Below, in pieces: positions 42,731 through 53,020 of a DNA stretch of 64,000 nucleotides. The number at the start of each line of letters is the position of its first letter. Position 1 is the first letter of the stretch. This stretch comes from Streptococcus suis (GTDB lineage Bacteria; Bacillota; Bacilli; Lactobacillales; Streptococcaceae): the NCBI RefSeq assembly GCF_019856455.1, contig NZ_CP082205.1, forward strand, positions 620,001-684,000, read 5' to 3'. A program made the translations under genes and the position numbers. The notes under the pieces were generated by a model. The model saw nothing but the letters and a program-made list of their open reading frames with translations. It had not been told where the DNA came from and searched no databases.

Positions 42731-43543
42731 TTATTCTCTAATAGTTTGCTTGAAAATATTCTCTTTTTTCTCCTTGTCAATAGCCAAAAAATAGGCGTAG
42801 ATAATATCTAGCATGATGAGCAGGGGAATTTGGGGTGAGATACGATTGCCGTAATTGAGGTGGCGGACAGAGGCGACTGGAATGATTTGGTCAAAAGTCG
42901 GATGGGGAAAACTCTTAGTTGTTAACAGGGCGGTAGGAATCCCCTTTTGAGCAGCCAGCTGGAGATGCTCCATGACCTCTTCTGTCTGACCAGACAAAGA
43001 AAGGCCGATAACCAAGCAGGTCTGATCTAGGATATTGGTTGTCCAAATAAGATTGTTTTTATCAGTAATTGCATCACAGACAACACCCAGTCGCATAAAG
43101 CGGGATTTGATTTCCATTGCAACCAAACCAGAACTGCCGATTCCATAAAAATAGACACGCTTGCTACTGTCGATGAGTTTGGCAATTTCTTCCAATTTTT
43201 CTTCATCAACGAGTTTATTGGTAGCAGTTAGGATTTCTTCATAGTCTACCAAGACTTTTTTTGTTAGGCTCCGCTGTAATTTTTCAAAATGTTTATCCAA
43301 GTATTCTTGGTTATTTTGAAAAGCGAAAACAAATTCCCTGTAACCAGAAAATCCACATTTTTTGGCAAAACGGGTAAGAGCAGATGGAGAAATGTGGAGT
43401 TGCTGTATAGTGTTTTCTTGGCTAAGATCGGTGCTAGATGGGTCTAACTGAGTAAAATAACTGGCAATCTGCTTTTCAAGTCTAGTCATCTGATCCAGAT
43501 GAGACTCAATGATGGCAGTGATGTGTTTCGGTGTTTGTAACAT
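42731..43543 (-). CDS. MurR/RpiR-family transcriptional regulator
   Basis: A 270-residue protein with an N-terminal helix-turn-helix (about 1-75; TIQQLHISPSALTRFAKKCGFSGYREF) and a C-terminal SIS sugar-phosphate isomerase-like domain (about 110-240; YFYGIGSSGLVAMEIKSRFMRLG, LVIGLSLSGQTEEVMEHL). RpiR proteins sense phosphosugars. It lies convergently to nanE-PTS and likely controls that operon in response to an amino-sugar phosphate, an inference from position. AGGAGTGG precedes the ATG. Confidence 0.88.
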   Translation of the reverse strand: MLQTPKHITAIIESHLDQMTRLEKQIASYFTQLDPSSTDLSQENTIQQLHISPSALTRFAKKCGFSGYREFVFAFQNNQEYLDKHFEKLQRSLTKKVLVDYEEILTATNKLVDEEKLEEIAKLIDSSKRVYFYGIGSSGLVAMEIKSRFMRLGVVCDAITDKNNLIWTTNILDQTCLVIGLSLSGQTEEVMEHLQLAAQKGIPTALLTTKSFPHPTFDQIIPVASVRHLNYGNRISPQIPLLIMLDIIYAYFLAIDKEKKENIFKQTIRE

Positions 43544-43642
43544 TTTCCACTCCTCTGATAGCTTCTGAGGATATTATACCACTTAAAACTCCTCATTGAT
43601 AGGTTTTGTGTTATAATGGAACTGTAAAAGGAACGTAATATT

Positions 43643-44140
43643 ATGTATATTGAAATGATAGATGAGACAGGGCAGGTTTCTGCTCAAATGCAGGAGCAGA
43701 TTACGGAATTGCTCCAGTTTGCTGCCGAAAAAATTGGCAAGCAGAATAAGGAAATGGCTGTGACCTTTGTGGACAATAAGCGTGTCCATGAGGTTAACTT
43801 GGAGTACCGAGGAATTGACCGTCCGACAGATGTTGTCAGTTTAGAATATAAGCCAGAGTCGGAGATTGTCTTTGATGAGAAGGACTTACTGGACAATCCT
43901 GAATTGGCTGAGATGATGGAAGATTTCGATGCCTATATTGGTGAATTGTATATTTCTATCGATAAGGCGCGTGAGCAAGCTGAAGATTATGGTCATAGCT
44001 ACGAGCGTGAAATGGGCTTTTTAGCTGTACACGGTTTTCTGCATATCAATGGCTATGATCATTATACGCCAGAAGAAGAAACAGAAATGTTTGGTTTACA
44101 AGAAGAAATTTTGACGGCCTATGGACTTACAAGAGAATAA
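43643..44140 (+). CDS. ybeY: YbeY endoribonuclease / rRNA maturation factor
   Basis: A 165-residue metalloprotein with the zinc-binding motif [11 protein letters not shown] (about residues 130-140) and the upstream [10 protein letters not shown] signature. YbeY matures 16S rRNA 3' ends and aids ribosome quality control. It overlaps dgkA by 20 nt and is followed by era, the standard Firmicute order ybeY-dgkA-era. A TGTTATAAT -10 lies at about 43608-43616. Confidence 0.95.
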   Translation: MYIEMIDETGQVSAQMQEQITELLQFAAEKIGKQNKEMAVTFVDNKRVHEVNLEYRGIDRPTDVVSLEYKPESEIVFDEKDLLDNPELAEMMEDFDAYIGELYISIDKAREQAEDYGHSYEREMGFLAVHGFLHINGYDHYTPEEETEMFGLQEEILTAYGLTRE

Positions 44141-44522
44141 TTCAAAAAATCGCTGGAAAAACCGAGAATTGATTGCTAGTCTAGAATTTGCAGTAACAGG
44201 TTTGTTTACGGCTTTCAAGGAAGAACGCAATATGAAGAAGCACCTGGCTTCAGCTGTCCTTGTTATGCTTGCGGGACTTATTTTCCAAGTATCTGTGACA
44301 GAATGGCTCTTCCTCTTGCTCAGTATTAGTCTAGTTATCGCTTTTGAAATTGTGAATTCGGCTATTGAGAATGTGGTGGATTTGGCGTCAGACTATCATT
44401 TTTCTATGTTGGCAAAGAATGCAAAAGATATGGCAGCAGGGGCAGTCTTGTTTGTGTCAGGATTTGCCTTGTTGACAGGATTGATTATCTTTGTGCCGAA
44501 AATTTGGGACTTTATTTTTTAG
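44121..44522 (+). CDS. dgkA: Undecaprenol kinase (DgkA family)
   Basis: A 133-residue membrane protein with three helices and the kinase signature [13 protein letters not shown] (about residues 78-90). The Gram-positive members phosphorylate undecaprenol (and diacylglycerol less well), feeding the lipid carrier pool. The N-terminal amphipathic stretch includes [11 protein letters not shown]. It overlaps ybeY and lies 16 nt before era. Confidence 0.93.
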   Translation: MDLQENNSKNRWKNRELIASLEFAVTGLFTAFKEERNMKKHLASAVLVMLAGLIFQVSVTEWLFLLLSISLVIAFEIVNSAIENVVDLASDYHFSMLAKNAKDMAAGAVLFVSGFALLTGLIIFVPKIWDFIF

Positions 44523-44538
44523 AATATAAGGAGAATAC

Positions 44539-45438
44539 ATGACATTTAAGTCAGGTTTTGTGGCGATTTTAGGTCGTCCAAACGTTGGGAAATCAACCTT
44601 TCTCAACTATGTAATGGGGCAAAAAATTGCCATCATGAGTGACAAGGCTCAAACAACCCGTAACAAGATTATGGGCATTTATACGACAGAAGAAGAGCAG
44701 ATTGTCTTCATTGACACACCAGGAATCCACAAGCCTAAGACAGCCTTGGGTGACTTTATGGTGGAATCTGCCTATAGCACCCTTCGTGAAGTGGATACGG
44801 TCCTTTTTATGGTGCCAGCCGATGAAAAACGAGGCAAGGGAGACGACATGATTATGGAACGCCTTAAACAGGCCAAGGTTCCAGTCATTTTAGTGGTTAA
44901 CAAGATTGACAAGGTTCATCCAGACCAGCTTTTGGAACAGATTGATGATTTCCGGCAACAGATGGACTTCAAGGAAATTGTGCCAATTTCTGCTACCCAA
45001 GGGAACAATGTCAACCGACTCATGGAAATTCTCAAGGAAAACCTAGACGAAGGTTTCCAATATTTTCCAGCGGACCAAATCACTGACCACCCAGAACGTT
45101 TCTTGGTATCTGAGATGATTCGGGAGAAGGTTCTACACCTGACTCGTGAGGAAATTCCGCACTCTGTTGCCGTTGTCATTGAATCTATGAAACGCGATGA
45201 ATTTACCGACAAGGTCCATATCCGAGCGACGATTATGGTGGAGCGTGATAGCCAGAAAGGCATCATCATAGGCAAGCAAGGAGCCATGCTAAAAAAAATC
45301 GGCTCCATGGCCCGTCGTGATATTGAACTGATGCTAGGCGACAAAGTCTTCCTCGAAACCTGGGTCAAAGTCAAGAAAAACTGGCGTGACAAAAAACTAG
45401 ACCTCGCCGATTTTGGTTATAATGAGAAAGAGTATTAA
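44539..45438 (+). CDS. era: Era GTPase, 30S ribosome assembly
   Basis: A 299-residue GTPase with G1 GRPNVGKST (residues 11-19), G3 [10 protein letters not shown]4 NKID and a C-terminal KH RNA-binding domain (about 205-285, with [23 protein letters not shown]). It binds the 3' end of 16S rRNA during 30S maturation, linking it to YbeY upstream. AAGGAG precedes the ATG. It is the last gene of the ybeY-dgkA-era operon. Confidence 0.97.
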   Translation: MTFKSGFVAILGRPNVGKSTFLNYVMGQKIAIMSDKAQTTRNKIMGIYTTEEEQIVFIDTPGIHKPKTALGDFMVESAYSTLREVDTVLFMVPADEKRGKGDDMIMERLKQAKVPVILVVNKIDKVHPDQLLEQIDDFRQQMDFKEIVPISATQGNNVNRLMEILKENLDEGFQYFPADQITDHPERFLVSEMIREKVLHLTREEIPHSVAVVIESMKRDEFTDKVHIRATIMVERDSQKGIIIGKQGAMLKKIGSMARRDIELMLGDKVFLETWVKVKKNWRDKKLDLADFGYNEKEY

Positions 45439-45476
45439 AAACAATAGAGCGAAGCGGTCCAGAGGACGTGTTCGAC

Positions 45477-45600
45477 GTTTCTCACATCATTCGACCATAA
45501 TGATGTGAGAAACTAGTAAGTCGCCTAAGCAATTCTGGGGGAGTGAAACAGTCTAGGAATAGACTGTTTCAGCTGGTCACTTAGAAATGTTAAAGTGACC
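45477..45600. repeat. Three consecutive hairpins downstream of era
   Basis: Stem 1 pairs 45477-45491 with 45499-45513 over 15 perfect base pairs. Stem 2 is GAAACAGTCTA/TAGACTGTTTC (45545-45555, 45560-45570). Stem 3 is GGTCACTT/AAGTGACC (45575-45582, 45593-45600). None has a clean T tract. Stem 2 with its TCTGGGGGAGT flank recurs inverted at 49815-49851. Confidence 0.8.
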
Positions 45601-45733
45601 ATTTGAAAAACCGAGCTTGAAAACCAGAGGGCGAGGTAGCCTGGTGTGACTTGTCTCGCCAGAATAGAAATGAATTAATTTCAAGCGTGAAGCACCACTT
45701 TTGTGGTGTTTTCCGTCGTTACGGTGAGATATT

Positions 45734-46171
45734 ATGACGATTAGAGCAGTTAATGAACAGACTCTTCCTACTTGGACTCTCTTTGCAAGTCAGGTTTGGC
45801 AGACAAGTGAGCAAGTTTTGATAGAGAAATTTTCAAATAATGAGTTTCCTTTTGAGTTTTTGTACTATTCTCAAAGTGAGGAGCCGATAGCGTGGATTAG
45901 TTTGTCGCTCCGTCATGACTATGTAGAAGGCTGTCAGACGAGTCCAGTGGCCTATTTAGAAGGAATTTTTATTAGTCCGAATTACCGTAGTCAAGGGATT
46001 GCGGAAGAACTGTTGCATTTTGCAGAAGGTTGGGCTAAAAGCCGTGGTATAGGCCAACTGGGGTCTGATGCGGAATTAGATAACCTACTTAGTCAGAAGT
46101 TTCATATCAAGCATGGCTTCCGAGAAGTTAGCCGAACAGTTCACTATGTTCGAAATTTGAATAGTGAATAA
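45734..46171 (+). CDS. GNAT acetyltransferase, AAC(6')-like
   Basis: A 145-residue GCN5-related N-acetyltransferase with the acetyl-CoA motif region VAYLEGIFISPNYRSQGIAEELLHFAEGWAKSRGIGQLGSDAELDN and a closing FHIKHGFREVSRTVHYVR. That C-terminal pattern resembles aminoglycoside 6'-N-acetyltransferases of the small AAC(6')-I type. No resistance can be inferred from sequence alone; the natural substrate may be different. The gap from the upstream structured repeats contains no obvious -35/-10. Confidence 0.78.
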   Translation: MTIRAVNEQTLPTWTLFASQVWQTSEQVLIEKFSNNEFPFEFLYYSQSEEPIAWISLSLRHDYVEGCQTSPVAYLEGIFISPNYRSQGIAEELLHFAEGWAKSRGIGQLGSDAELDNLLSQKFHIKHGFREVSRTVHYVRNLNSE

Positions 46172-46197
46172 AATTATGTCTAACACACATTTAGTTA

Positions 46198-46308
46198 AGA
46201 AAGGAAAGCCGATTAGGCGTTGTCTTGAACTCGCCTACGACTCCGTGAAAAAAGATAACCGTGACTAGGTGCCGATGCACCGTCGGTCAGGTTCCTATTT
46301 TTCTTTGA
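46198..46308 (+). repeat. Structured repeat unit A1 upstream of mutM
   Basis: Begins AGAAAGGAAAGCCGATTAGG and ends CTATTTTTCTTTGA; nearly identical to 46433-46545. The 3' half folds as a bulged hairpin (AACCGTGAC...GGTCAGGTT) followed by a T-rich tail, terminator-like. Confidence 0.75.
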
Positions 46309-46323
46309 CATTGTAATTTCATT

Positions 46324-46424
46324 AGAAAGGACGAGTGTTTGCGTACTTGAACCCGAGCTAAAAGCTCGGAAAATAGATAGAGCTCCTTATGTGCAAGTCA
46401 CATAGCGTCGCTCTCCTAATTTTA
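46324..46424 (+). repeat. Related structured unit between the two A copies
   Basis: Starts with the same AGAAAGGA and shares a TTGAAC block, but has different hairpins: CCGAGCT/AGCTCGG and a longer arm pairing TATGTG with CACATA. Confidence 0.55.
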
Positions 46425-46432
46425 CTATATTT

Positions 46433-46545
46433 AGAAAGGAAAGCCGATTAGGTGTTGTAATTGAACACGCCTACGACTCTTTGAAAAAAGACAACCGTGA
46501 CCTAGGTGTCGAAGCACCGTCGGTCAGGTTTCTATTTTTCTTTGA
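46433..46545 (+). repeat. Structured repeat unit A2 upstream of mutM
   Basis: Second copy of the 111-113 bp unit at 46198-46308, same orientation, ending 26 nt before mutM. Confidence 0.75.
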
Positions 46546-46571
46546 GTCGCTTAACGGCTTAGTATCTTAGT

Positions 46572-47399
46572 ATGCCCGAATTGCCTGAAGTTGAGACGGT
46601 TCGTCGTGGTTTAAATCGGTTGGTCAAGGGAAAGGTCATCGAAAAGGTCAAGGTGACCTATGCTCCCATGATTAAGACTGGTGTGGATGCCTTCTGTCAG
46701 GACTTGCTTGGTCAGGAGATTTTAGATGTGGACCGTCGTGGCAAGTATCTCTTGATTTACCTGACGGACCATGTCCTCATTTCCCACTTGCGGATGGAAG
46801 GTAAGTATAATTTCTTTCCTGACCAGGTGCCTGCCAACAAGCATTTCCATGCCTTTTTTACTTTTTCAGATGGCTCGACCTTGGTTTATCAGGATGTCCG
46901 CAAGTTTGGCACAATGGAACTGCTGGGCAAGGCAGATGTGGATGCCTATTTTATCAGTCGAAAAGTTGGTCCTGAGCCGACGGAGGAAGATTTTGACTTA
47001 GAAGAATTTGCACTCAAGTTAGCTAAGTCGAGAAAGCCCATTAAGTCGCATCTTTTGGACCAGTCTTTGGTGGCTGGTTTGGGCAATATCTATGTAGATG
47101 AGGTTCTGTTTAGAGCACAAGTTCATCCTGCTCAAGCAAGTAATCAGCTGTCGGCAGAGCAGGTAACTAGCCTTCGCCAAGCTACCATAGAAGTTCTGCA
47201 ACTGGGTATCGAAAAAGGTGGTTCAACCATTCGGACCTATAAAAATGCCTTGGGCATGGATGGGACCATGCAGGATTATTTACAAGTTTACGGAAAGACA
47301 GGGCAGGCCTGTCTCCGTTGCCAGACGGAGATTGTCAAAATCCAGCTGGGCGGTCGAGGGACGCATTTCTGTCCCACGTGTCAGGTGAAACATGGTTAA
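46572..47399 (+). CDS. mutM: Formamidopyrimidine-DNA glycosylase
   Basis: A 275-residue base-excision repair glycosylase/AP lyase removing 8-oxoguanine and FaPy lesions. The catalytic proline and glutamates [13 protein letters not shown] lie directly after the initiator Met, the H2TH region carries [22 protein letters not shown], and the C-terminal zinc finger is [24 protein letters not shown]. It overlaps coaE by 8 nt. It follows era in streptococcal gene order, here separated by a GNAT gene and structured repeats. Confidence 0.96.
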   Translation: MPELPEVETVRRGLNRLVKGKVIEKVKVTYAPMIKTGVDAFCQDLLGQEILDVDRRGKYLLIYLTDHVLISHLRMEGKYNFFPDQVPANKHFHAFFTFSDGSTLVYQDVRKFGTMELLGKADVDAYFISRKVGPEPTEEDFDLEEFALKLAKSRKPIKSHLLDQSLVAGLGNIYVDEVLFRAQVHPAQASNQLSAEQVTSLRQATIEVLQLGIEKGGSTIRTYKNALGMDGTMQDYLQVYGKTGQACLRCQTEIVKIQLGGRGTHFCPTCQVKHG

Positions 47400-47994
47400 A
47401 ATTATCGGTTTAACAGGCGGAATCGCCTCTGGAAAATCAACGGTCACAGCTTTTTTACGAGAACAGGGCTATTCAGTCATCGATGCGGATGCGGTCGTGC
47501 ATGAATTGCAGGCCAAAGGTGGCAAGCTCTATCAGATTTTGCTGAAAGAATTTGGTCAAGACATCCTATCAGATGATGGAAATTTAGATAGGTTCAAACT
47601 GGGTCAGGCTGTTTTTGCGGATAGCAATCTGCGGGCTCGCCTGTCTGACCTGCAGGACCAAATTATCAGACATGAATTGCTGGCAAGAAGGGATGCTCTC
47701 AAGCAGACTGAGGATGTAATTTTTATGGATATTCCTTTGCTTTACGAGGCAGATTATAGCGGGGAAGTAGATGAAGTCTGGCTGGTTTATGTCGATAGAG
47801 CGCAGCAGTTGGAACGGCTTATGAAACGTAATGGCTTAGCTGTTCAAGATGCGGAAAATCGTCTGGCTGCTCAGCTTTCTTTAGAGGAAAAACGGTCGCA
47901 AGCCCAGGTGGTGATTGACAATAGCGGAGCGGTTGAGGCGACCTTAGCACAGGTTGCGCAACTTTTGGAGGAATTAAAGGATGGACGACGGTAG
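47392..47994 (+). CDS. coaE: Dephospho-CoA kinase
   Basis: A 200-residue P-loop kinase catalysing the final step of coenzyme A synthesis. Walker [10 protein letters not shown] is at residues 9-17, [10 protein letters not shown] follows as the CoA-binding/acidic motif, and [11 protein letters not shown] is the family's IPLLFE-type motif. It overlaps both neighbours (mutM by 8 nt, the MFS gene by 14 nt), indicating a tightly packed operon. Confidence 0.95.
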   Translation: MVKIIGLTGGIASGKSTVTAFLREQGYSVIDADAVVHELQAKGGKLYQILLKEFGQDILSDDGNLDRFKLGQAVFADSNLRARLSDLQDQIIRHELLARRDALKQTEDVIFMDIPLLYEADYSGEVDEVWLVYVDRAQQLERLMKRNGLAVQDAENRLAAQLSLEEKRSQAQVVIDNSGAVEATLAQVAQLLEELKDGRR

Positions 47995-49186
47995 TAGTTA
48001 TTGGAAGCAGAATTTGAAGGTGGCTTGGTTGGGAAATTTCCTAACAGGGACGAGTTTTACCTTGGTTATGCCCTTTATCTCGGTCTTTGTAGAAGAGTTG
48101 GGAGTGGGACCTGGACAGGTGGAATACTATGCAGGGCTGGCAGTGTCGGCCAATGCCTTTGCAGCGGCAGTTATGGCTCCTATCTGGGGGAGTTTGGCGG
48201 ACCGTTACGGTCGCAAGCCTATGATGGTGCGGGCAGCTTTTGCGATGATTTTTACTATGGGTGGTATGGCCTTTGTACCAAATGTTTTTTGGTTGCTTGC
48301 CTTACGTGTCCTAAACGGGGTATTTACAGGGTACATTCCCAATGCGACTGCCTTGATTGCCAGTCAGGTTCCAAAGGATAAGACGGGGTATGCTCTGGGT
48401 ACCTTATCAACAGGTGCGGTAGCGGGTAATTTGATTGGTCCGACCCTGGGTGGTATCTTAGCAGAGATGTTTGGCGTACATATGGTATTTTTGCTGGTGG
48501 GACTTCTTTATGCTATCGTTGTGTTACTGACCGTATTCTATATTCGTGAAGATTTTATTCCTGTCAAGAGAGGCGAAGCCATGTCGGTCAAGGAGGTCTT
48601 TGCTCAGGTCAAAGATCGGCAGATGCTGGTTGGGCTTTTTGTGACTTCTATGATTATTATTGCAGCTGCTCAGGCTGTCGTTCCTATATTGACCCTCTAT
48701 GTGCGGCATTTGGGACAGACAGATAATCTGTTATTTGTTGCTGGTTTTATCATTTCCTTGCCTGGTATGGCATCGCTAGTGACATCAGGTTATTTAGGGA
48801 AAATTGGTGACCGTATTGGCAATCATCGCCTCCTATTAATTGCTTTGACTTACAGTCTGTTGATTAATGTTTTCTGTGTTTTTGCAGAAAATCCTTTCCA
48901 GCTTGGTTTGTTGCGATTCATGTATGGTTTTGGGACAGGAGCACTGTTGCCTTCGGTCAATTCTCTTTTGACCAAGTTGACCCCCAAAGAAGGGATTTCA
49001 AGGATATTTTCCTACAACCAACTCTTTAATAATCTAGGTTCTGTTGTTGGTCCCATGATGGGGTCTGCGGTAGCTGCTCACATGGGTTATGACTGGGTTT
49101 TCTATCTGTCGAGCGGACTTGTCCTCTTTAACCTTATCTGGTCTTTGACCAATTTTAGAAACTATTTGAAAGTAAGGGATGTTTAG
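47981..49186 (+). CDS. pmrA: MFS multidrug efflux transporter, PmrA type
   Basis: A 401-residue major facilitator with 12 membrane helices. The motif A loop [16 protein letters not shown] (about residues 68-83) and motif C region [20 protein letters not shown] (about 138-157) mark a drug:H+ antiporter. The N-terminus ([28 protein letters not shown]) matches pneumococcal PmrA, and the position between coaE and rpmG is the same as in S. pneumoniae. The S. suis homolog is called SmrA. Its contribution to fluoroquinolone resistance is known to be small in some strains. Confidence 0.9.
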   Translation: MDDGSSYWKQNLKVAWLGNFLTGTSFTLVMPFISVFVEELGVGPGQVEYYAGLAVSANAFAAAVMAPIWGSLADRYGRKPMMVRAAFAMIFTMGGMAFVPNVFWLLALRVLNGVFTGYIPNATALIASQVPKDKTGYALGTLSTGAVAGNLIGPTLGGILAEMFGVHMVFLLVGLLYAIVVLLTVFYIREDFIPVKRGEAMSVKEVFAQVKDRQMLVGLFVTSMIIIAAAQAVVPILTLYVRHLGQTDNLLFVAGFIISLPGMASLVTSGYLGKIGDRIGNHRLLLIALTYSLLINVFCVFAENPFQLGLLRFMYGFGTGALLPSVNSLLTKLTPKEGISRIFSYNQLFNNLGSVVGPMMGSAVAAHMGYDWVFYLSSGLVLFNLIWSLTNFRNYLKVRDV

Positions 49187-49335
49187 TGAGAGTTAAAATC
49201 AATTTACAATGTTCAGAATGTGGTAGTAAGAACTACTTGACTAGCAAAAACGCCAAGACTCATCCAGATAAGATTGAAGTCCTTAAATATTGCCCAAAAG
49301 AGAGAAAAGTAACCCTCCACCTTGAAACTAAGTAG
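49186..49335 (+). CDS. rpmG: 50S ribosomal protein L33
   Basis: A 49-residue protein starting at a GTG whose first base is the last base of the pmrA stop codon. It reads [22 protein letters not shown] and ends HLETK. It retains a CxxC pair and one further cysteine (KYCPKERK) where fully zinc-binding L33 has a second pair, so metal binding may be incomplete. It fits the streptococcal order pmrA-rpmG-secG. Confidence 0.9.
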   Translation: MRVKINLQCSECGSKNYLTSKNAKTHPDKIEVLKYCPKERKVTLHLETK

Positions 49336-49381
49336 GTTTTATGGTATAATGTCATAAGTTATTGTAGAAAGTGAAAAAAAT

Positions 49382-49615
49382 ATGTATCAAGCATTATTAG
49401 CAATTCTGTTGATTTTATCTGTTATTTTGATTGTAGTGATTTTTATTCAACCGGCTAAAAACCAGTCTGGCAACGTCTTTGACTCTTCTAGTGGAGCCTT
49501 ATTTGAACGTACAAAGGCCCGTGGTTTTGAAGCGGTGATGCAACGTATTACGGCTATTCTGATTTTCCTATGGATGTTGGATGCGCTAGCACTTGTTATC
49601 ATTTCAAGTAAATAG
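49382..49615 (+). CDS. secG: SecG subunit of the Sec translocon
   Basis: A 77-residue protein with two membrane helices and the SecG pattern LLAILLILSVILIVVIFIQPAKNQSG...AFLILWMLDA-like C-terminus. It assists SecYE/SecA protein export. A TGGTATAAT extended -10 lies at about 49342-49350. It is followed by a weak, wobble-rich terminator and a long intergenic region before rnr. Confidence 0.9.
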   Translation: MYQALLAILLILSVILIVVIFIQPAKNQSGNVFDSSSGALFERTKARGFEAVMQRITAILIFLWMLDALALVIISSK

Positions 49616-49622
49616 ATAAATC

Positions 49623-49653
49623 AGACTGGGACTTGTTCTTGGTCTATTTTTTT
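49623..49653 (+). terminator. Probable secG terminator
   Basis: AGACTGGGA/TTCTTGGTCT, a stem with several G-U pairs, followed by ATTTTTTT. Confidence 0.55.
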
Positions 49654-50102
49654 GGGAGTGGGCCAGAACTCGACAAATGTAAAGGAGTTCGTCTGCCTAT
49701 CCCTGCACAAGTTGAATAGGTATGGTTCGGAGCGTTATTCGCGAACTATTGAGATTTGCTTTGCAAATCCTATCTCCCACCTCTTTTTCCTCGCTTCTTT
49801 ATATCTAGGCTCGGGCTGAAACAGTTCCCCGAACTGTTTCACTCCCCCAGATTGTTGGAGCAATCAACCACTGCGTCTGGATATTAACGCAAAATACAGT
49901 CTTTTAGTTTGCTTTTAGTACTAGGCAACGAGCTGCAGACTGTACTGAAGTGCGACAAAGCGAGTTCAAATAATGATGAAATTATTTGAAGTTGGAAATA
50001 GGGAAACGGAGTTTTCTCGTACGTCGCAGTAATAAAAGATAAACTAAAGGACTGAAAGAGAAATAGTGCTAGATTCTTAACTAGCACTCTGGTAAATACA
50101 AC
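49654..50102. other. Long intergenic region between secG and rnr
   Basis: No gene found. It holds the inverted copy of the GAAACAGT hairpin repeat (49815-49851) and a perfect hairpin AGTGCTAG/CTAGCACT (50065-50072, 50081-50088) just before rnr. No Shine-Dalgarno is seen near the rnr ATG. Confidence 0.6.
49815..49851 (-). repeat. Hairpin repeat, second copy
   Basis: Reverse complement reads TCTGGGGGAGTGAAACAGTT, then the loop and AACTGTTTCAGC, the same flank and arms as at 45534-45573. Loop sequences differ while the stem is preserved. Confidence 0.75.
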
Positions 50103-52472
50103 ATGAAAAACGATATTATAAATTATATTAAAGAAGTTGGTCCTGTGACCATGGACCAGCTGGCAGACCAACTTGGAGTTAGCTCTGCTAAGAGTTTTAC
50201 AGACTTGGTCAAGCTGGTTTCTAGCATGGAAGGTAGCCGTCAACTTGTCTTTGACAATGCTGGGCGGATTACTCTTCCTGCTCCAAAAATCTCCAAGAAC
50301 AAAGTGACCTTACAGGGTATTTTTCGTGCCCACAAGTCAGGTTTTGGCTTTGTGACCATTGACGAGGAGGAAGATGACCTCTTTGTCAGCCGTGACGATG
50401 TCAACTTTGCTATTGAGGGCGACCGAGTGGAAGTGGCTATCAAGAAAGTGGCGGACAGGCTCAAGGGGACGGCTGCGGAAGCGGAAGTCATTGATATTTT
50501 GGAACATAGCCTGAAAACAGCGGTGGGCTTGATTGTTTTTGACGAAGATAAGCCTGAGTATGCAGGCTATATCAAGTCTAAAAACCAGAAAATCGCTCAG
50601 AAGATTTACATCAAGAAGTCACCTTTGGTATTGACCGGAACGGAAATCCTAAAAGTTGATATCGAGGCTTATCCAAACAAGAAACGGGACCACTTTGTTG
50701 CGACCATTCGGGATGTGGTGGGCCATAAGGACGATGTGGGCATCGATGTCTTGGAAGTCTTGGAATCCATGGATATCGTGTCGGAGTTCCCTGATGAAGT
50801 CTTGGCGGAGGCCAATCGGGTACCAGAAAGTCCGTCTGAACAGGACTTTGCAGGACGTTTGGACCTGCGGGATGAAATCATCTTCACCATAGATGGTGCG
50901 GATGCCAAGGACTTGGACGATGCGGTCCATATCAAGCAACTCAAGAACGGCAATCTGGAGCTGGGTGTCCATATCGCCGATGTCAGCTACTATGTGACGG
51001 AAGGATCTGCCTTGGACCAGGAAGCTGTCAAGCGTGGGACCTCTGTCTATGTGACCGACCGAGTGGTGCCAATGTTGCCAGAACGCCTGTCAAACGGCAT
51101 TTGTTCCCTCAATCCAAATGTGGACCGTCTAACCCAGTCAGCCATTATGGAAATTGATCGCAAGGGCAAGGTAGTCAAGCACTGGATTGGCCAGACAGTT
51201 ATTAAAACGACCTTCCGTATGACCTATTCCGATGTCAATGATATGATTGCGGGCAACAAAGAAAAGCTGGACAAATACAAGGCTATCGTGCCAAGTGTTG
51301 AGCTCATGGTCAAACTCCATGAAACCCTTGAAGCTATGCGGTACAAGCGTGGGGCTCTCAACTTTGACACGACAGAAGCCAAAATCATCGTCAACAAGGA
51401 TGGTCTGCCAGTCGATATTCAGCTGCGTCAGCGGGGCATTGCCGAGCGGTTGATTGAGTCCTTCATGCTGGCTGCCAATGAGTGCGTTGCCGAGCATTTT
51501 GCCAAGATGGACCTACCTTTCATCTATCGGATCCACGAGGAGCCCAAGTCAGACAAGCTGCAGAAGTTCATCGACTATGCGACCAGCTTTGGCCTGACCG
51601 TCTATGGAACGGCCAGCTCTATCAGCCAGGACGCCCTGCAGGACCTCATGGAGCGGGTCAAGGATGAACCCTATGCGGATGTCCTCAACATGATGTTACT
51701 CCGTTCCATGCAGCAGGCACGCTACTCGGAGCACAACCACGGCCACTACGGTCTGGGTGCCGAGTTCTACACCCACTTCACCAGCCCTATCCGCCGTTAT
51801 CCCGACTTGCTGGTTCACCGCATGGTGCGGGACTATGGTCATAATCCTGCGGAAAAAGCAGAGCATTTTGAGCAGGTTATTCCTGAGCTTGCCAAGTCTT
51901 CGTCCAGTTTAGAACGCCGTGCCATTGAGGCAGAGCGGGAAGTCGAAGCCATGAAGAAGGCAGAGTTTATGCAAGAATTTGTCGGGCAAGAGCTTGACGG
52001 CGTGGTGTCTAGCGTAGTCAAGTTTGGTCTTTTTGTCGAGTTGCCAAACACTGTTGAAGGTCTGATCCATATCACCAACCTCAACGAATACTACCAGTTC
52101 CACGAGCGGACTCTGACCTTGCAGGGTGAGAAATCCGGTCGGGTCTTCCGTGTCGGTCAGCCAATTCGTATCAAGCTAACGCGGGCGGACAAGATGACAG
52201 GGGAGATTGATTTTGCCCACGTTCCGTCCGAGCTGGATATTGTCGAAAAAGCTTTGAAAGCCAAGCGGAGAACGGCTAGTCACTCCAACCGTGACCGTGA
52301 TGATCGGTCAGGGCGAGGACGGGGCAAGCACCACAAACAAGAAGCTGCTGGTCGCGACAGCAAACGTCACAAGTCTGGAAAAGACCACAAGTCAAAAAGT
52401 GGGAAAAAAGACAAGAAAAAGAAACCATTTTACAAAGAAGTGGCTAAAAAGAACAAGAAGAAAAGGAGATAG
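50103..52472 (+). CDS. rnr: Ribonuclease R
   Basis: A 789-residue 3'-5' exoribonuclease. It has an N-terminal winged-helix region (about 1-60), cold-shock domains (about 75-230), the RNB catalytic domain (about 255-590, with the metal-binding [16 protein letters not shown] aspartates) and an S1 domain (about 635-720). The C-terminus is a highly basic Lys/Arg/His/Ser tail (about 725-789) that may bind ribosomes or RNA. RNase R degrades structured RNA and works with tmRNA-SmpB in trans-translation, which fits smpB two nucleotides downstream. Confidence 0.95.
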   Translation: MKNDIINYIKEVGPVTMDQLADQLGVSSAKSFTDLVKLVSSMEGSRQLVFDNAGRITLPAPKISKNKVTLQGIFRAHKSGFGFVTIDEEEDDLFVSRDDVNFAIEGDRVEVAIKKVADRLKGTAAEAEVIDILEHSLKTAVGLIVFDEDKPEYAGYIKSKNQKIAQKIYIKKSPLVLTGTEILKVDIEAYPNKKRDHFVATIRDVVGHKDDVGIDVLEVLESMDIVSEFPDEVLAEANRVPESPSEQDFAGRLDLRDEIIFTIDGADAKDLDDAVHIKQLKNGNLELGVHIADVSYYVTEGSALDQEAVKRGTSVYVTDRVVPMLPERLSNGICSLNPNVDRLTQSAIMEIDRKGKVVKHWIGQTVIKTTFRMTYSDVNDMIAGNKEKLDKYKAIVPSVELMVKLHETLEAMRYKRGALNFDTTEAKIIVNKDGLPVDIQLRQRGIAERLIESFMLAANECVAEHFAKMDLPFIYRIHEEPKSDKLQKFIDYATSFGLTVYGTASSISQDALQDLMERVKDEPYADVLNMMLLRSMQQARYSEHNHGHYGLGAEFYTHFTSPIRRYPDLLVHRMVRDYGHNPAEKAEHFEQVIPELAKSSSSLERRAIEAEREVEAMKKAEFMQEFVGQELDGVVSSVVKFGLFVELPNTVEGLIHITNLNEYYQFHERTLTLQGEKSGRVFRVGQPIRIKLTRADKMTGEIDFAHVPSELDIVEKALKAKRRTASHSNRDRDDRSGRGRGKHHKQEAAGRDSKRHKSGKDHKSKSGKKDKKKKPFYKEVAKKNKKKRR

Positions 52473-52474
52473 GC

Positions 52475-52942
52475 ATGGCCAAGGGTGAAGGCAATGTGAT
52501 TGCACAGAATAAAAAAGCCCGCCACGACTATACCATTGTCGATACAGTGGAGGCGGGGATGGTCCTGACGGGGACGGAGATTAAGTCTATTCGTGCGGGG
52601 CGGATTAACCTCAAGGACGGCTTTGCCCAGATCAAGCAGGGCGAGGCTTGGCTGGTCAATGTCCATATCGCTCCCTACGATGAGGGCAATATCTGGAACC
52701 AGGAGCCAACGCGGACCCGCAAGCTGCTCTTGCGGAAGAAGCAGATTGAATCTCTGGGCAATGAGGTCAAGGGAACAGGGATGACTTTGGTGCCCCTCAA
52801 GGTCTATATCAAGGACGGCTTTGCCAAGGTCTTGATTGGGCTTGCCAAAGGGAAGCACGACTACGACAAGCGAGAGTCAATTAAACGCCGTGAGCAAGAC
52901 CGTGACATCAAACGGGCCATGAAGGCGATCAATAGTCGCTAG
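52475..52942 (+). CDS. smpB: SmpB, tmRNA-binding protein
   Basis: A 155-residue protein of normal length that binds tmRNA and directs trans-translation rescue of stalled ribosomes. Family blocks include [29 protein letters not shown], the [10 protein letters not shown] segment and the basic C-terminal tail [24 protein letters not shown] precedes the ATG, and the gap from rnr is 2 nt, so they form one transcription unit. The tmRNA gene is not in this window. Confidence 0.96.
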   Translation: MAKGEGNVIAQNKKARHDYTIVDTVEAGMVLTGTEIKSIRAGRINLKDGFAQIKQGEAWLVNVHIAPYDEGNIWNQEPTRTRKLLLRKKQIESLGNEVKGTGMTLVPLKVYIKDGFAKVLIGLAKGKHDYDKRESIKRREQDRDIKRAMKAINSR

Positions 52943-52969
52943 GACTGGGAGAAATCCTGGTCTTTTTTG
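52943..52969 (+). terminator. Terminator of rnr-smpB
   Basis: GACTGGGA-GAAA-TCCTGGTC stem (two G-U pairs) followed by TTTTTT, directly after the smpB stop. Confidence 0.82.
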
Positions 52970-53020
52970 TTATTTTTTGAATAAGTCCTGTACTTTACTT
53001 CTGATTTTATTAATTAATCG

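Noticed and set aside
46198..46545. CRISPR array
   Set aside because: The repeats are about 112 bp long, only two or three, and not separated by uniform short spacers; no cas genes occur in the window.
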